Under the pieces are notes generated by a model that saw nothing but the letters and a program-made list of their open reading frames with translations, was not told the origin of the DNA and made no database searches. 64,000 nucleotides of DNA from Pseudopedobacter sp044361595 (lineage in GTDB: Bacteria; Bacteroidota; Bacteroidia; Sphingobacteriales; Sphingobacteriaceae). The translations under genes were made by a program, and so were the position numbers. The DNA lies in assembly GCA_044361595.1 (NCBI GenBank), contig JBIKIN010000017.1, positions 1 to 64,000 of the forward strand, written 5' to 3'. Below are positions 53,956 through 63,575 of the stretch, in pieces; within the stretch, counting starts at the first letter, position 1; every line of letters starts with the position of its first letter.

Positions 53956-54843
53956 ATGAAAAATTCAACTATAAAACTAGGTAGCTTGATGTTAGCATTT
54001 ACTGCATTAACTACTATTTATTCTTGCAAGAAGGACGGTAATCCTAATAACTTACCAGCAGTATCTACCGCTGCCTACGAAGGTACTATTGATGGTTACA
54101 AAAGTTCTGAAGAAATATTTCCTAAAAATTTAGTAGCCTATTGGTCTTTTGATGGTACAAAAAACGAGATAAAATCTAATACCGCTCCTACAACTACTGC
54201 TAATGATGCATTAGTTGATGGAGGAGTACGAGGGCAAGCGTTAAGTTTAAATGCGGGCTACCTTTACTATGCTACACAATTAAACGCCTTTAAATCTGAT
54301 TCTTTAAAAAGTTTCACAATTAGCTCGTGGGTACAAATTCTAAATAATGGTTCAAAAAGAACTATGCTTTTTTGTTTAGCTCGTCCGGGTATTTTTAATG
54401 GGAGTTTAGATTTTAGATTAAACACAAACAGTTTTCCCGCTACCACAACAAATACTTTAAGAGTTGGGCCAAGGTTTACAACTGTAGGCGGTGGATCTCA
54501 GGATAACTTAAATAATTCGCTATCTCCAACTATTGGTAGTAATAAATGGACTCACCTAGTTTTGCGTTACGACGGAACAACAGGTGTATTTAATATTTTT
54601 GGCGATGGTGTAAATATTGGATCTTTTAATAACCGTGGAGTAGGTAATAATTTATTTAGATCTTATGAGCCTGGTGAAGTAATTATTGGAGCTCACTATA
54701 ATAACATTCCGGGTAAATCAGTAAATACAGATGTTACTTTCGCAGCCATGACAGGTAAGGTTGATGAAATCAGGGTGTTTAACCGTGTTTTACCTGATGC
54801 TCATATCAAAGCGTTATATAATTTAGGTGTAGCAGGTAAATAA
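53956..54843 (+). CDS. LamG-domain surface glycan-binding lipoprotein
   Basis: This 295-residue lipoprotein (lipobox IYSCKKDGN) has a concanavalin-A/LamG jelly roll at about residues 60-292. It opens with NLVAYWSFDGTKNEI and closes with TGKVDEIRVFNRVLPDAHIK, including the SWVQI and WTHLVLRYDGTTG strands typical of the fold. Placed third after susC and susD, it is the likely surface glycan-binding protein of PUL 2. Confidence 0.85.
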   Translation: MKNSTIKLGSLMLAFTALTTIYSCKKDGNPNNLPAVSTAAYEGTIDGYKSSEEIFPKNLVAYWSFDGTKNEIKSNTAPTTTANDALVDGGVRGQALSLNAGYLYYATQLNAFKSDSLKSFTISSWVQILNNGSKRTMLFCLARPGIFNGSLDFRLNTNSFPATTTNTLRVGPRFTTVGGGSQDNLNNSLSPTIGSNKWTHLVLRYDGTTGVFNIFGDGVNIGSFNNRGVGNNLFRSYEPGEVIIGAHYNNIPGKSVNTDVTFAAMTGKVDEIRVFNRVLPDAHIKALYNLGVAGK

Positions 54844-54857
54844 ATTTTATACATTTT

Positions 54858-54889
54858 AAGGCTATCTCATTTTTGGTTGAGATAGCCTT
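54858..54889 (+). terminator. Intrinsic terminator after the PUL 2 susCD trio
   Basis: A perfect 12-bp stem (AAGGCTATCTCA at 54858-54869 with its complement at 54878-54889) has an 8-base loop and is followed by a T-rich tail. It lies between the LamG gene and the first glucanase gene. The next gene on the strand starts only 15 bases later, so it probably attenuates rather than fully stops transcription. Confidence 0.85.
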
Positions 54890-54904
54890 TTTCTTACCTC
54901 AAAA

Positions 54905-56569
54905 ATGAAATATTCTTCCATAAAATATTTAAAATGCTTTACCCTAATTTTTCTTTTACTAGGAATATTAAGTTGTAAGAAAACAAATCAAGCTATAGAA
55001 AAGCAGAATGCCTCTGTTTCTTTTACAGTTGATGGAGTTTATAATGGTACCTTAACTTATAAAGATGTTAAAGTAAATACTTCTATCAATATTACTTTTA
55101 CATCTCCAATCACAGAAGTAGCTTTATCGCTAATTACTTTAAAGACGCAACAAAATGAAAATATTCCACTAAATTTTTCTTTAAACGAGGAGAAAAAAAT
55201 AGCAGTAATTTCTTCTAAATTACCGTTAGAATCGTTTAATAAATACATTTTGACAATACCTGCAAGTATTACAACTCAAAGTGGTGGTAAATTAATTAAT
55301 CCTTTAATAATCAATTTACAAACTGGATTAAACGATGCAGATAAATTTCCAATTATTACAGATAACGAATTACTAACACTAGTACAAAAACAAACTTTCA
55401 AATATTTTTGGGATTTCGGACATCCAGTTAGTGGTTTAGCAAGAGAAAGGAATACTTCAGAAAATACAGTTACTACCGGTGGTTCTGGTTTTGGTATCAT
55501 GTCTATCATTGTAGGGATTAACAGAAATTTTATCAGTAAAGCTGATGGTTTAGCTCGCCTCCAAAAAATTGTAGCATTTCTAAAAACAGCCGACACCTTT
55601 CATGGGGCATTTCCTCATTGGTTAAATGGTAACACAGGAAAAGTACAACCTTTTAGTGCTAAAGATAATGGTGCCGATTTGGTAGAAACTTCCTTTCTAA
55701 TGCAAGGATTATTAGTTGCTAGGCAATATTTCAACGATAATTCTGCTGCCGAGATGGCTTTGCGAGCAGATATTAATCAACTTTATAATAATGTAGAATG
55801 GAGCTGGTTTAGAAAAGGAACAGAGAATAAACTCTATTGGCATTGGAGCCCAAATTTTGGATGGGACATTAACTTGCAAATTAAAGGGTGGAACGAGTCT
55901 TTGATTGTTTATGTTTTAGCTTCATCTTCAAGTACTCACACTATTCCAAAAATAGTTTATGACGAGGGTTGGGCAGGTAATGGTAGCATGAAAAATGGTG
56001 GTACTTTCTACGGCACTCAGTTGCCATTAGGTAGTAATAACGGAGGACCTTTATTTTTTGAGCATTATTCTTTTTTAGGCTTAAACCCAATAGGTTTAAA
56101 AGATACTTATGCAGATTATCAAACACAAGCAACAGCTCATAGTAAAATTAACTATGCATACTGCGTGGCAAACCCCAAACAATTTACAGGTTATAGTACA
56201 GAATGTTGGGGATTAACAGCAAGTGATATTAATGGAGGTTATACAGCTAGTTCTCCTAATAATGATAGAGGTTATATTGCTCCTACTGCGGCAGTTGCAT
56301 CTATACCATATACCCCCGAAGAATCTTTAAGAGCTATCAGGTTTTTCTATTATAAACTTGGCGATAAACTTTGGGGAGAATACGGTTTTAGAGACGCATT
56401 TTCTTTATCTGATCCTTGGTTTGCAGATTCTTATTTGGCAATAGACCAAGGTCCACAAATAGTAATGATAGAAAATTATAGAACAGGATTAATTTGGGAT
56501 TTATTTATGAGCTGTCCTGAAATTAAAACGGGACTAACAAAATTAGGTTTCCAAAGTCCAAAAATTTAA
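54905..56569 (+). CDS. GH144-like endo-beta-1,2-glucanase with N-terminal Ig domain
   Basis: This 554-residue lipoprotein (lipobox ILSCKK) has a Big_5/Ig-like domain (about 35-145) and then a glycoamylase-type (alpha/alpha)6 domain (150-550). Marks are QTFKYFWDFGHPVSGLARER, TTGGSGFGIMSIIVGINR, FHGAFPHWLNGNTGKVQPF, YWHWSPNFGWD and YTPEESLRAIRFFY. This Pfam family contains the GH144 endo-beta-1,2-glucanases first described from Chitinophaga. The lipid anchor suggests action at the cell surface. Confidence 0.82.
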   Translation: MKYSSIKYLKCFTLIFLLLGILSCKKTNQAIEKQNASVSFTVDGVYNGTLTYKDVKVNTSINITFTSPITEVALSLITLKTQQNENIPLNFSLNEEKKIAVISSKLPLESFNKYILTIPASITTQSGGKLINPLIINLQTGLNDADKFPIITDNELLTLVQKQTFKYFWDFGHPVSGLARERNTSENTVTTGGSGFGIMSIIVGINRNFISKADGLARLQKIVAFLKTADTFHGAFPHWLNGNTGKVQPFSAKDNGADLVETSFLMQGLLVARQYFNDNSAAEMALRADINQLYNNVEWSWFRKGTENKLYWHWSPNFGWDINLQIKGWNESLIVYVLASSSSTHTIPKIVYDEGWAGNGSMKNGGTFYGTQLPLGSNNGGPLFFEHYSFLGLNPIGLKDTYADYQTQATAHSKINYAYCVANPKQFTGYSTECWGLTASDINGGYTASSPNNDRGYIAPTAAVASIPYTPEESLRAIRFFYYKLGDKLWGEYGFRDAFSLSDPWFADSYLAIDQGPQIVMIENYRTGLIWDLFMSCPEIKTGLTKLGFQSPKI

Positions 56570-56571
56570 AC

Positions 56572-57906
56572 ATGAGGTCTTTTTTATATTTAACAATTGG
56601 GTTTTTTGTATTTACATCTTGTAAAACGCAATCTGTATCAACTAATTTAACCGATAATCAATTATTAGATACTGTACAATATTATAGTTTCCAATATTTT
56701 TGGGACGGTGCCGAACCAATTTCTGGAGCAGCTAGAGAGCGATACCATACGGATAACATTTATCCATCAAACGATCAAAACATAGTGGCTACTGGCGCAA
56801 CTGGTTTTGGTTTAATGGCTTTAATTAGCGGTATTGATAGAAAGTATATTGCTAAAAATGAGGGTGTTGATAGATTGGAGAAAATATTAAACTTTTTAGA
56901 AAATGCAGAACGCTTTCATGGTGCTTGGCCGCATTGGATGGTTGGTGAAACTGGAAAAGTAAAACCTTTTTCAAAATTTGATGACGGGGGCGATTTAGTA
57001 GAAACAGCATTTATTGCGCAAGGTTTAGTTTGTGTAAAACAATATTTTAAAAATGGAAATGTTCAAGAAAAAAGGCTTGCAGCAAAAGCAGATAGACTTT
57101 GGAAAGAGATAGATTTTGATTGGTACAGAAACGGTAAAAATGTACTTTACTGGCACTGGAGTCCAAAAAATGAGTGGAGAATGAATTTTCCTGTTTATGG
57201 TTTTAACGAATGTTTAATTATGTATGTAATGGCCGCAGCATCGCCTACACATGGAATCAATAAACAAGTTTACGATGAAGGTTGGGCAATGAATGGAAAA
57301 ATCAAAAACCCTAGAAGTTATCAAAATATTAATTTGCAATTCTTTCATCAAGGTAATGCACCACACGGTGGTCCGATGTTTTGGTCGCATTATTCATTTT
57401 TAGGTTTAAACCCAAACGGCCTAAAAGATCAACACGGCGATTATGGTTTAGAAACAAAAAACCAAGCTTTAATTAATTATCAGTGGTGTGTAGATAATCC
57501 ACTTGGTTATAAAGGTTATGGAGAAAACAGCTGGGGATTAACATCTAGCTATTCTATAAAAGGTTATGCTGGGCATGCGCCAGCAAAGCAAAAAGATTTA
57601 GGCGTTATTTCTCCAACAGCAGCTGTCAGTTCTATTGTTTACACCCCCGAGCAATCGAAAGCTGCCATGCGCCATTGGTATGTAAACATGAAAGATAAAG
57701 TTTGGGGAAAATATGGCTTTTTTGATGCCTTTAGCGAAACCGCAAATTGGTACAGCACTGGCTATTTGGGTATAGATAAAGGTCCAGAAGTAGTGATGTT
57801 AGAAAACTACCGAAGCGGGTTGTTATGGAAATTATTTATGCAAGATGAAGATGTGAAAAAAGGATTAAATAGCTTAGGATTTGAAAGCCCTTATCTGAAA
57901 AAATAA
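56572..57906 (+). CDS. GH144-like glucanase, second copy
   Basis: This 444-residue lipoprotein (lipobox FTSCKTQS) aligns with the catalytic domain of its neighbour: YSFQYFWDGAEPISGAARER, ATGATGFGLMALISGIDR, FHGAWPHWMVGETGKVKPF, LYWHWSPKNEW and VYTPEQSKAAM. It lacks the Ig domain. It starts 2 bases after the previous stop, so the genes are translationally close, and probably arose by tandem duplication. It may act on shorter glucans or in a different place. Confidence 0.82.
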   Translation: MRSFLYLTIGFFVFTSCKTQSVSTNLTDNQLLDTVQYYSFQYFWDGAEPISGAARERYHTDNIYPSNDQNIVATGATGFGLMALISGIDRKYIAKNEGVDRLEKILNFLENAERFHGAWPHWMVGETGKVKPFSKFDDGGDLVETAFIAQGLVCVKQYFKNGNVQEKRLAAKADRLWKEIDFDWYRNGKNVLYWHWSPKNEWRMNFPVYGFNECLIMYVMAAASPTHGINKQVYDEGWAMNGKIKNPRSYQNINLQFFHQGNAPHGGPMFWSHYSFLGLNPNGLKDQHGDYGLETKNQALINYQWCVDNPLGYKGYGENSWGLTSSYSIKGYAGHAPAKQKDLGVISPTAAVSSIVYTPEQSKAAMRHWYVNMKDKVWGKYGFFDAFSETANWYSTGYLGIDKGPEVVMLENYRSGLLWKLFMQDEDVKKGLNSLGFESPYLKK

Positions 57907-58880
57907 TGAAGAATTTTTTTTACTTAGGATTATTTATTTCTATACTATACGCTTGTGGAGTTAAGCAGAAGGCAACAATTGTTTTGCTGCCTGATACTCA
58001 AACTTATGCAGAAAAATTTCCAGAAATAGTTTATACTCAAACCGACTGGATATTAAAAGAGGCTTCAAATATTGATTTTGTACTACAACAAGGCGATTTA
58101 ACTCAAAACAATAGTGATAAAGAATGGGGAATTATTCAACAAGCTTTTACAAAGTTAAACGGTAAAGTGCCCTATATTTTGGCTATAGTAAACCACGATA
58201 TGGGAAGTGCACCAGGTAAGTTTGCCGATGTAAGAAATACCGAACTATTCAATCAATACTTCCCAGAGAGCAGTATGTCAAAACTTCCTTCTTTTGGTGC
58301 TACTTTCGAAAAAAACAAAATAGAAAACGCTTATTACCTTACTAAAACCGGTAAAATAAATTGGTTGATTCTAACTTTAGAATTCGGGCCAAGAAATAAA
58401 GTTTTAGACTGGGCAAATCAAATAGTTAATCAACATCCTAATCATCTGGTTATCGTGAACACGCATGCGTATATGTATTCTGATAGTACAAGGCAAAACG
58501 GAAAGGATTTTTGGCGAGCACAAGCTTACGGAGTAGGTAAAGACACCGGCGACGATGCTGTAAATGATGGTGAAGATATTTGGAACAAACTTGTTAAAAA
58601 GCATGCAAATATTCGCTTTGTTTTTTCTGGCCACGTTTTAAATGGATGTGTAGGTACTTTAATTAGCGTAAATGAAGCAGATTATCTGGTTTATCAAATG
58701 CTTGCAAACTACCAAGAAGGTGTAAAAGGAAGTGTAAAAGGGGGTAATGGTTACTTAAGAATACTTGATTTGGATTTCAAAAAGAAACAACTAAATGTGA
58801 AAACATATTCTCCGTATTTAAATCAATATAAAAATAAGGAAGCTCAAAGTTTCACTATAAAAAATATGTTATATGAATAA
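57906..58880 (+). CDS. Metallophosphoesterase lipoprotein
   Basis: This 324-residue predicted lipoprotein (lipobox LYACG) has a calcineurin-like fold: VLLPDTQ (Asp30), LQQGDLTQ (Asp64), IVNHDMG (Asn96, His97), VNTHAYM and FSGHVLNG. The usual GNHD has Val in place of Gly, and the last GHxH motif reads GHVL, so one metal ligand looks altered. The start ATG overlaps the previous stop (TAATG). Its place inside a glucan PUL suggests removal of a phosphate-containing substituent such as phosphoglycerol, which is inference. Confidence 0.8.
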   Translation: MKNFFYLGLFISILYACGVKQKATIVLLPDTQTYAEKFPEIVYTQTDWILKEASNIDFVLQQGDLTQNNSDKEWGIIQQAFTKLNGKVPYILAIVNHDMGSAPGKFADVRNTELFNQYFPESSMSKLPSFGATFEKNKIENAYYLTKTGKINWLILTLEFGPRNKVLDWANQIVNQHPNHLVIVNTHAYMYSDSTRQNGKDFWRAQAYGVGKDTGDDAVNDGEDIWNKLVKKHANIRFVFSGHVLNGCVGTLISVNEADYLVYQMLANYQEGVKGSVKGGNGYLRILDLDFKKKQLNVKTYSPYLNQYKNKEAQSFTIKNMLYE

Positions 58881-60603
58881 GAGTAAGTGCTTTTCGGTTT
58901 TTTTAATATCTTTTTTTTGCGTTGTTGCCTTATCTAAAGTACAAGCGCAACAAACCTATTGTAATCCTTTAAATGTAGATTACACTTATATGATTTATAA
59001 TAGCGATAAGAGCATTTCTTACCGCTCTGGAGCCGATCCTGCTGTGGTATCTTTTAGAGGCGAGTATTATATGTTTGTAACACGCTCTATGGGTTATTGG
59101 CACTCTACAGATTTAACCAATTGGGATTTTATCAAACCAGAAAAATGGTATTTTCAAGGGTCTAATGCACCTGCCGCACACAATTATAAAGACAGTGTTT
59201 TATATGTAACCGGAGATCCATCAGGCGCTATGAGTATTTTGTATACCGATAATCCGAAAAAAGGAGATTGGAAAGCTGTGCCATCAATCTTAACTAATTT
59301 ACAAGATCCCGATTTATTTATTGATGATGATGGTAAAGCTTATATGTTTTGGGGCTCGTCTAACCTATATCCAATTAGAGGGATAGAGTTAGATAGAAAT
59401 AAAAGATTTATCCCTAAAGGAAAACAGGTAGAACTTTTTAATTTGGTGGAAGAAAAGCATGGCTGGGAACGTTTTGGCGATAACCATACTTCTACTATGG
59501 AAGGATACATGGAAGGTGCTTGGCTTACTAAACACAATGGTAAATACTATATGCAATATGCTGCCCCAGGAACAGAATTTAATGTTTATGGCGATGGTGT
59601 CTATATAGCAGACAAACCTCTAGGTCCTTACAAATACGCTCCAAATAATCCCGTTTTTTATAAACCCGGTGGTTTTATTAATGGTGCCGGACATGGAAGT
59701 ACTGTAGTAGGCCCAGGAAATCAATACTGGCATTTTGGTTCTATGGCAGTCTCTGTAAATGTAAATTGGGAGCGTAGATTATGTGCTTATCCGGCTTGGT
59801 TTGATGAAGATGGTTTAATGTACAGCAATACTTCTTTTGGAGATTATCCTCATTTTGCGCCCGCTTTACCCGATAAGCAAGGAGCATTTACAGGCTGGAT
59901 GTTACTAAGTTATAAAAAGCCTGTTATAGCATCATCTACAGTAGATACTTTTAGCGCAAAACATGTAACAGATGAAAACGTGAAATCTTTTTGGTTAGCT
60001 CAAGAAAATAACGAAAAACAATGGTTACAGATAGACTTAGAAAAAGAAGCTAAAGTTCATGCAATCCAAATTAATTTTCATGATTATCAATCAGATTTAT
60101 ACGGCCGACCAGAAAACTTGTATCATAGATACGAAGTTTTAGGTTCTGTTGATGGTAAAAATTGGTTTAGTTTAATTGATAAGAAAAATAGCTTTAAGGA
60201 TACTCCAAACGATTATATTCAACTCGGTACACCCAAAAATTTAAGGTATGTCAAGTACAACAATTTTGAAGTACCTAGTCCAAATTTAGCAATTTCTGGT
60301 TTACGTGTTTTCGGAATCGGATCTGGAAAAATACCAGCATCAGTTTCTAATTTTAAAGTAGCAAGGAAAGCCGATAAAAGAGATGCATTATTAACTTGGG
60401 AAAAAGTCAAAAATGCCCAAGGTTACAATATTAGATGGGGAATTGCTCCAAACAAATTGTATAATTCTTGGCTAGTTTACGATGATAATTTTCTAGATCT
60501 TAAAAGTTTAAACATAGATCAAGACTATTATTTCAGCATAGAAGCATTTAACGAAAACGGTATTTCTAAATCTACAAATCCAATAACTTCAATTAATGAA
60601 TAA
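58873..60603 (+). CDS. GH43-like enzyme with F5/8 type C and Fn3-like domains
   Basis: This 576-residue exported protein (signal peptide to about residue 25) opens with a five-bladed GH43-type propeller (30-330). Candidate catalytic residues are Asp55 in SGADPAVV, Asp145/Asp147 in LQDPDLFID and Glu214 in GYMEGAWLTK. A discoidin/CBM32-like domain (about 350-475) and an Fn3-like end (480-575) follow. The start overlaps the preceding gene by 8 bases. GH43 enzymes usually remove arabinose, xylose or galactose; the subfamily was not recognised, so it may act on a decorated glucan. Confidence 0.82.
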   Translation: MNKSKCFSVFLISFFCVVALSKVQAQQTYCNPLNVDYTYMIYNSDKSISYRSGADPAVVSFRGEYYMFVTRSMGYWHSTDLTNWDFIKPEKWYFQGSNAPAAHNYKDSVLYVTGDPSGAMSILYTDNPKKGDWKAVPSILTNLQDPDLFIDDDGKAYMFWGSSNLYPIRGIELDRNKRFIPKGKQVELFNLVEEKHGWERFGDNHTSTMEGYMEGAWLTKHNGKYYMQYAAPGTEFNVYGDGVYIADKPLGPYKYAPNNPVFYKPGGFINGAGHGSTVVGPGNQYWHFGSMAVSVNVNWERRLCAYPAWFDEDGLMYSNTSFGDYPHFAPALPDKQGAFTGWMLLSYKKPVIASSTVDTFSAKHVTDENVKSFWLAQENNEKQWLQIDLEKEAKVHAIQINFHDYQSDLYGRPENLYHRYEVLGSVDGKNWFSLIDKKNSFKDTPNDYIQLGTPKNLRYVKYNNFEVPSPNLAISGLRVFGIGSGKIPASVSNFKVARKADKRDALLTWEKVKNAQGYNIRWGIAPNKLYNSWLVYDDNFLDLKSLNIDQDYYFSIEAFNENGISKSTNPITSINE

Positions 60604-61252
60604 GCTAATTATTTTTTTATTTGGATTTTTTTTGAGCCTTAACACGTTTGCTCAAAAAAGTTATCCATTACTTAACGAAATTAACGAATACAAAGAAAAG
60701 GATGCCACAAGTTTCCCGCAACCTAATGGAATTTTATTTGTAGGAAGTTCTTCTTTTAGGGTATGGAAAAGTTTAGAAAAGGATTATCAAGATTACAACG
60801 TCATTAATAGAGGTTTTGGAGGTTCTACTTTAGGACAAGCCATTTATTATGCAGATGATATTATTTTTCCTTATCAGCCAAGACAAATAGTGATTTATAG
60901 CGGCGAGAACGATTTAGCCGAAGGCGAAACAGTTGAAGTAACTTTTGATAGGTTTAAAACACTTTTTGACATCATAAGAAAAAAAATGCCTCAAGTACCT
61001 ATTGCTTTTATTTCTATAAAGCCTAGTCCAAGCAGGGCGCATTTAATGCCAAAAATGATAGCTGCTAATCAATTAATTAAAGATTTTTTAGAGAAAAAGC
61101 AAAACACCAGCTACATTAATATTTTTGATGCCATGTTGCAAAGTAATAAACAACCTAAAACAGATATTTTTTTATCAGATAACCTACACATGAATGATAA
61201 AGGATACCAAATTTGGAAAGAAATAATCACCCCTTATTTAATCAAAAACTAA
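60596..61252 (+). CDS. Secreted SGNH/GDSL hydrolase
   Basis: This 218-residue exported protein (signal peptide to about residue 20) has the SGNH blocks FVGSSSF (Ser52 in the GDS position), NRGFGGST, YSGENDL and SDNLHMND (Asp, His). The start overlaps the GH43-like gene by 8 bases. An esterase acting on acylated glucan or on oligosaccharides is likely. Confidence 0.82.
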   Translation: MNKLIIFLFGFFLSLNTFAQKSYPLLNEINEYKEKDATSFPQPNGILFVGSSSFRVWKSLEKDYQDYNVINRGFGGSTLGQAIYYADDIIFPYQPRQIVIYSGENDLAEGETVEVTFDRFKTLFDIIRKKMPQVPIAFISIKPSPSRAHLMPKMIAANQLIKDFLEKKQNTSYINIFDAMLQSNKQPKTDIFLSDNLHMNDKGYQIWKEIITPYLIKN

Positions 61253-61256
61253 TTAA

Positions 61257-63575
61257 ATGATGATCAAACACACTAAATACTTGTTAAGCTTTTTCTTAAT
61301 GATAGCCATTTCTGCATGTGCTCAACAAAAAAACAGCGCAGTCTTAAATAATGTTAAAAACAACCCTAAAATGGATGCTTTCATTGCAGATTTAATGTCT
61401 AAAATGACGGTTGAAGAAAAAATTGGACAGCTTAATTTATTAACTGGCGGAGAGGCCATTACTGGCTCAACAGGTAATTCTAATATCGAGAAAAAGGTTA
61501 AGGCTGGCCAAGTAGGTGGATTTTTTAGTTTAAGTACTCCTCAGAAAATACGCACTGCACAAGAGTTAGCTGTTAATAATTCTCGTTTAAAAATTCCATT
61601 AATATTTGGAATGGATGTGATACATGGTTATAAAACTGCATTCCCAATTCCTTTAGCCATGTCGGCAACTTGGGATATAGATTTAATTAAACGCTCGGCA
61701 CAAATTGCAGCAGAAGAAGCCACAGCAGACGGAATTAACTGGACTTTTTCGCCCATGGTTGATATTTCTCGCGATCCTAGATGGGGACGTTTTTCTGAAG
61801 GAAGTGGAGAAGATACTTTTTTAGGTTCTGAAATTGCTAAAGCGATGGTAAAAGGTTACCAAGGCGATGATTTAACAAAAATAAACACATTAATGGCATG
61901 TGTTAAGCATTTTGCTTTATATGGAGCCGCCGAAGCCGGAAGAGATTACAACTCAACTGATATGAGCTTAGTGAAAATGTATAATGAATATTTACCTCCA
62001 TATAAAGCGGCTATTGATGCTGGCGCCGGAACCGTAATGATTTCTTTTAATGATATAAATGGAGTGCCCGCTACCGCCAATAAATGGTTAGTGACAGATG
62101 TTTTAAGAAATCAGTGGGGTTTTAAAGGAATGGTAGTTACAGATTATACCGGAATTAACGAACTAACTGCTCATGGTTTGGGCGATTTACAACAAGTATC
62201 TGCTTTAGCCTTAAACGCAGGTGTAGATATGGATATGGTAGGTGAAGGGTTTTTAACTACTTTAAAAAAATCATTAGACGAAGGAAAGGTTTCCATAGCT
62301 GATATTGAAAGAGCATGTCGTTATATTTTAGAAGCAAAGTACAAATTGGGTTTATTTGATGATCCATATAAATACTGTAACGATGAAAGAGCAAAAACCA
62401 AAATATTCACTCCTGAAAATTTAAAGGTGGCTCGTGATGCGGCAACAAAAAGTTTTGTATTGTTAAAGAATCAAAATAACTTATTACCCCTTAAAAAGTC
62501 AGGCACAATTGCACTCATTGGTCCATTGGCAGATAATAAAGTAAATATGCCAGGCACTTGGTCAGTATCAACCGATTTAAGTAAAGCAATTTCTGTAAAG
62601 CAAGGTTTAGAAGAAGCTGTTGCTGGTAAAGCTAATTTAATTTACGCTTTAGGTTCTAATTTAGTAGAAGACCTGGATTATCAAACCAGAGCTACCATGT
62701 TTGGTAGAACTATGAAAAGAGATACCAGAGATGAAGAAGCCATCATTAAAGAAGCTGTTGATGCAGCAAACAAAGCAGATGTAGTAGTTGCCGCTTTAGG
62801 CGAAAGTTCTGAGATGAGTGGAGAAAGTTCTAGCAGAACCAATATTCAAATCCCAGCAGTTCAACAGCGATTATTGAAAGCTTTATTAGCAACTGGAAAA
62901 CCTGTTGTTTTATTAGTTTTTAATGGTCGCCCTTTAGATTTAACGTATGAAAACGAAAATGTGCCCGCTATTTTAAATGTTTGGTTTGGAGGAACAGAAA
63001 CTGGTCATGCCATTGCCGATGTTTTGTTTGGAGATGTCAACCCATCAGGAAAACTGAGTGCGACTTTTCCGCAAAATGTAGGGCAAGTTCCAATCTATTA
63101 CAGTCATAAAAATACTGGTCGCCCTATGGCTAATGGCGAATGGTTCAAAAAATTTACATCTAATTATTTAGATGTGACTAATGAACCATTATATCCTTTT
63201 GGTTTTGGTTTAAGTTATACCACTTTTGATATTTCGGCACCAAAGTTAGATAAAACTACCATGAGTGTAGATGGTAGTATTACCGTTTCAGTTACTGTAA
63301 AAAACACAGGTAATAGAGATGGAGCTGAGGTTGTACAATTATACATTAGAGATTTGGTTGGTACTATTACTAGGCCGGTAAAAGAATTGAAAGGTTTTCA
63401 AAAAGTAATGCTAAAAGCAAGCGAAACCAAGGAATTAAGTTTTACCATAACCAATGAAAGTTTGAAGTTTTACAACGCCAATTTAGACTTCGTTTCAGAA
63501 CCCGGAGACTTTAAGGTTTTTGTAGGTAATAGCTCAAGCAATGTAAAAGAAGCTAATTTTACCTTGTCAAAATGA
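61257..63575 (+). CDS. GH3 beta-glucosidase (BglX-like) lipoprotein
   Basis: This 772-residue protein has a lipobox (AISACAQQ, Cys21). GH3 N-terminal barrel signatures are KMTVEEKIGQLN, FSPMVDISRDPRWGRFSEGS and CVKHFALYGAAEAGRDYN, with nucleophile Asp296 in GMVVTDYTG. The C-terminal sandwich (KSFVLLKNQNNLLPLK, AALGESSEMSGESSSR) and an Fn3-like end (GAEVVQLYIRDLVGTITRPV) follow. It would split sophoro-oligosaccharides released by the GH144-like enzymes to glucose. The next gene overlaps its stop (ATGA). Confidence 0.93.
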   Translation: MMIKHTKYLLSFFLMIAISACAQQKNSAVLNNVKNNPKMDAFIADLMSKMTVEEKIGQLNLLTGGEAITGSTGNSNIEKKVKAGQVGGFFSLSTPQKIRTAQELAVNNSRLKIPLIFGMDVIHGYKTAFPIPLAMSATWDIDLIKRSAQIAAEEATADGINWTFSPMVDISRDPRWGRFSEGSGEDTFLGSEIAKAMVKGYQGDDLTKINTLMACVKHFALYGAAEAGRDYNSTDMSLVKMYNEYLPPYKAAIDAGAGTVMISFNDINGVPATANKWLVTDVLRNQWGFKGMVVTDYTGINELTAHGLGDLQQVSALALNAGVDMDMVGEGFLTTLKKSLDEGKVSIADIERACRYILEAKYKLGLFDDPYKYCNDERAKTKIFTPENLKVARDAATKSFVLLKNQNNLLPLKKSGTIALIGPLADNKVNMPGTWSVSTDLSKAISVKQGLEEAVAGKANLIYALGSNLVEDLDYQTRATMFGRTMKRDTRDEEAIIKEAVDAANKADVVVAALGESSEMSGESSSRTNIQIPAVQQRLLKALLATGKPVVLLVFNGRPLDLTYENENVPAILNVWFGGTETGHAIADVLFGDVNPSGKLSATFPQNVGQVPIYYSHKNTGRPMANGEWFKKFTSNYLDVTNEPLYPFGFGLSYTTFDISAPKLDKTTMSVDGSITVSVTVKNTGNRDGAEVVQLYIRDLVGTITRPVKELKGFQKVMLKASETKELSFTITNESLKFYNANLDFVSEPGDFKVFVGNSSSNVKEANFTLSK

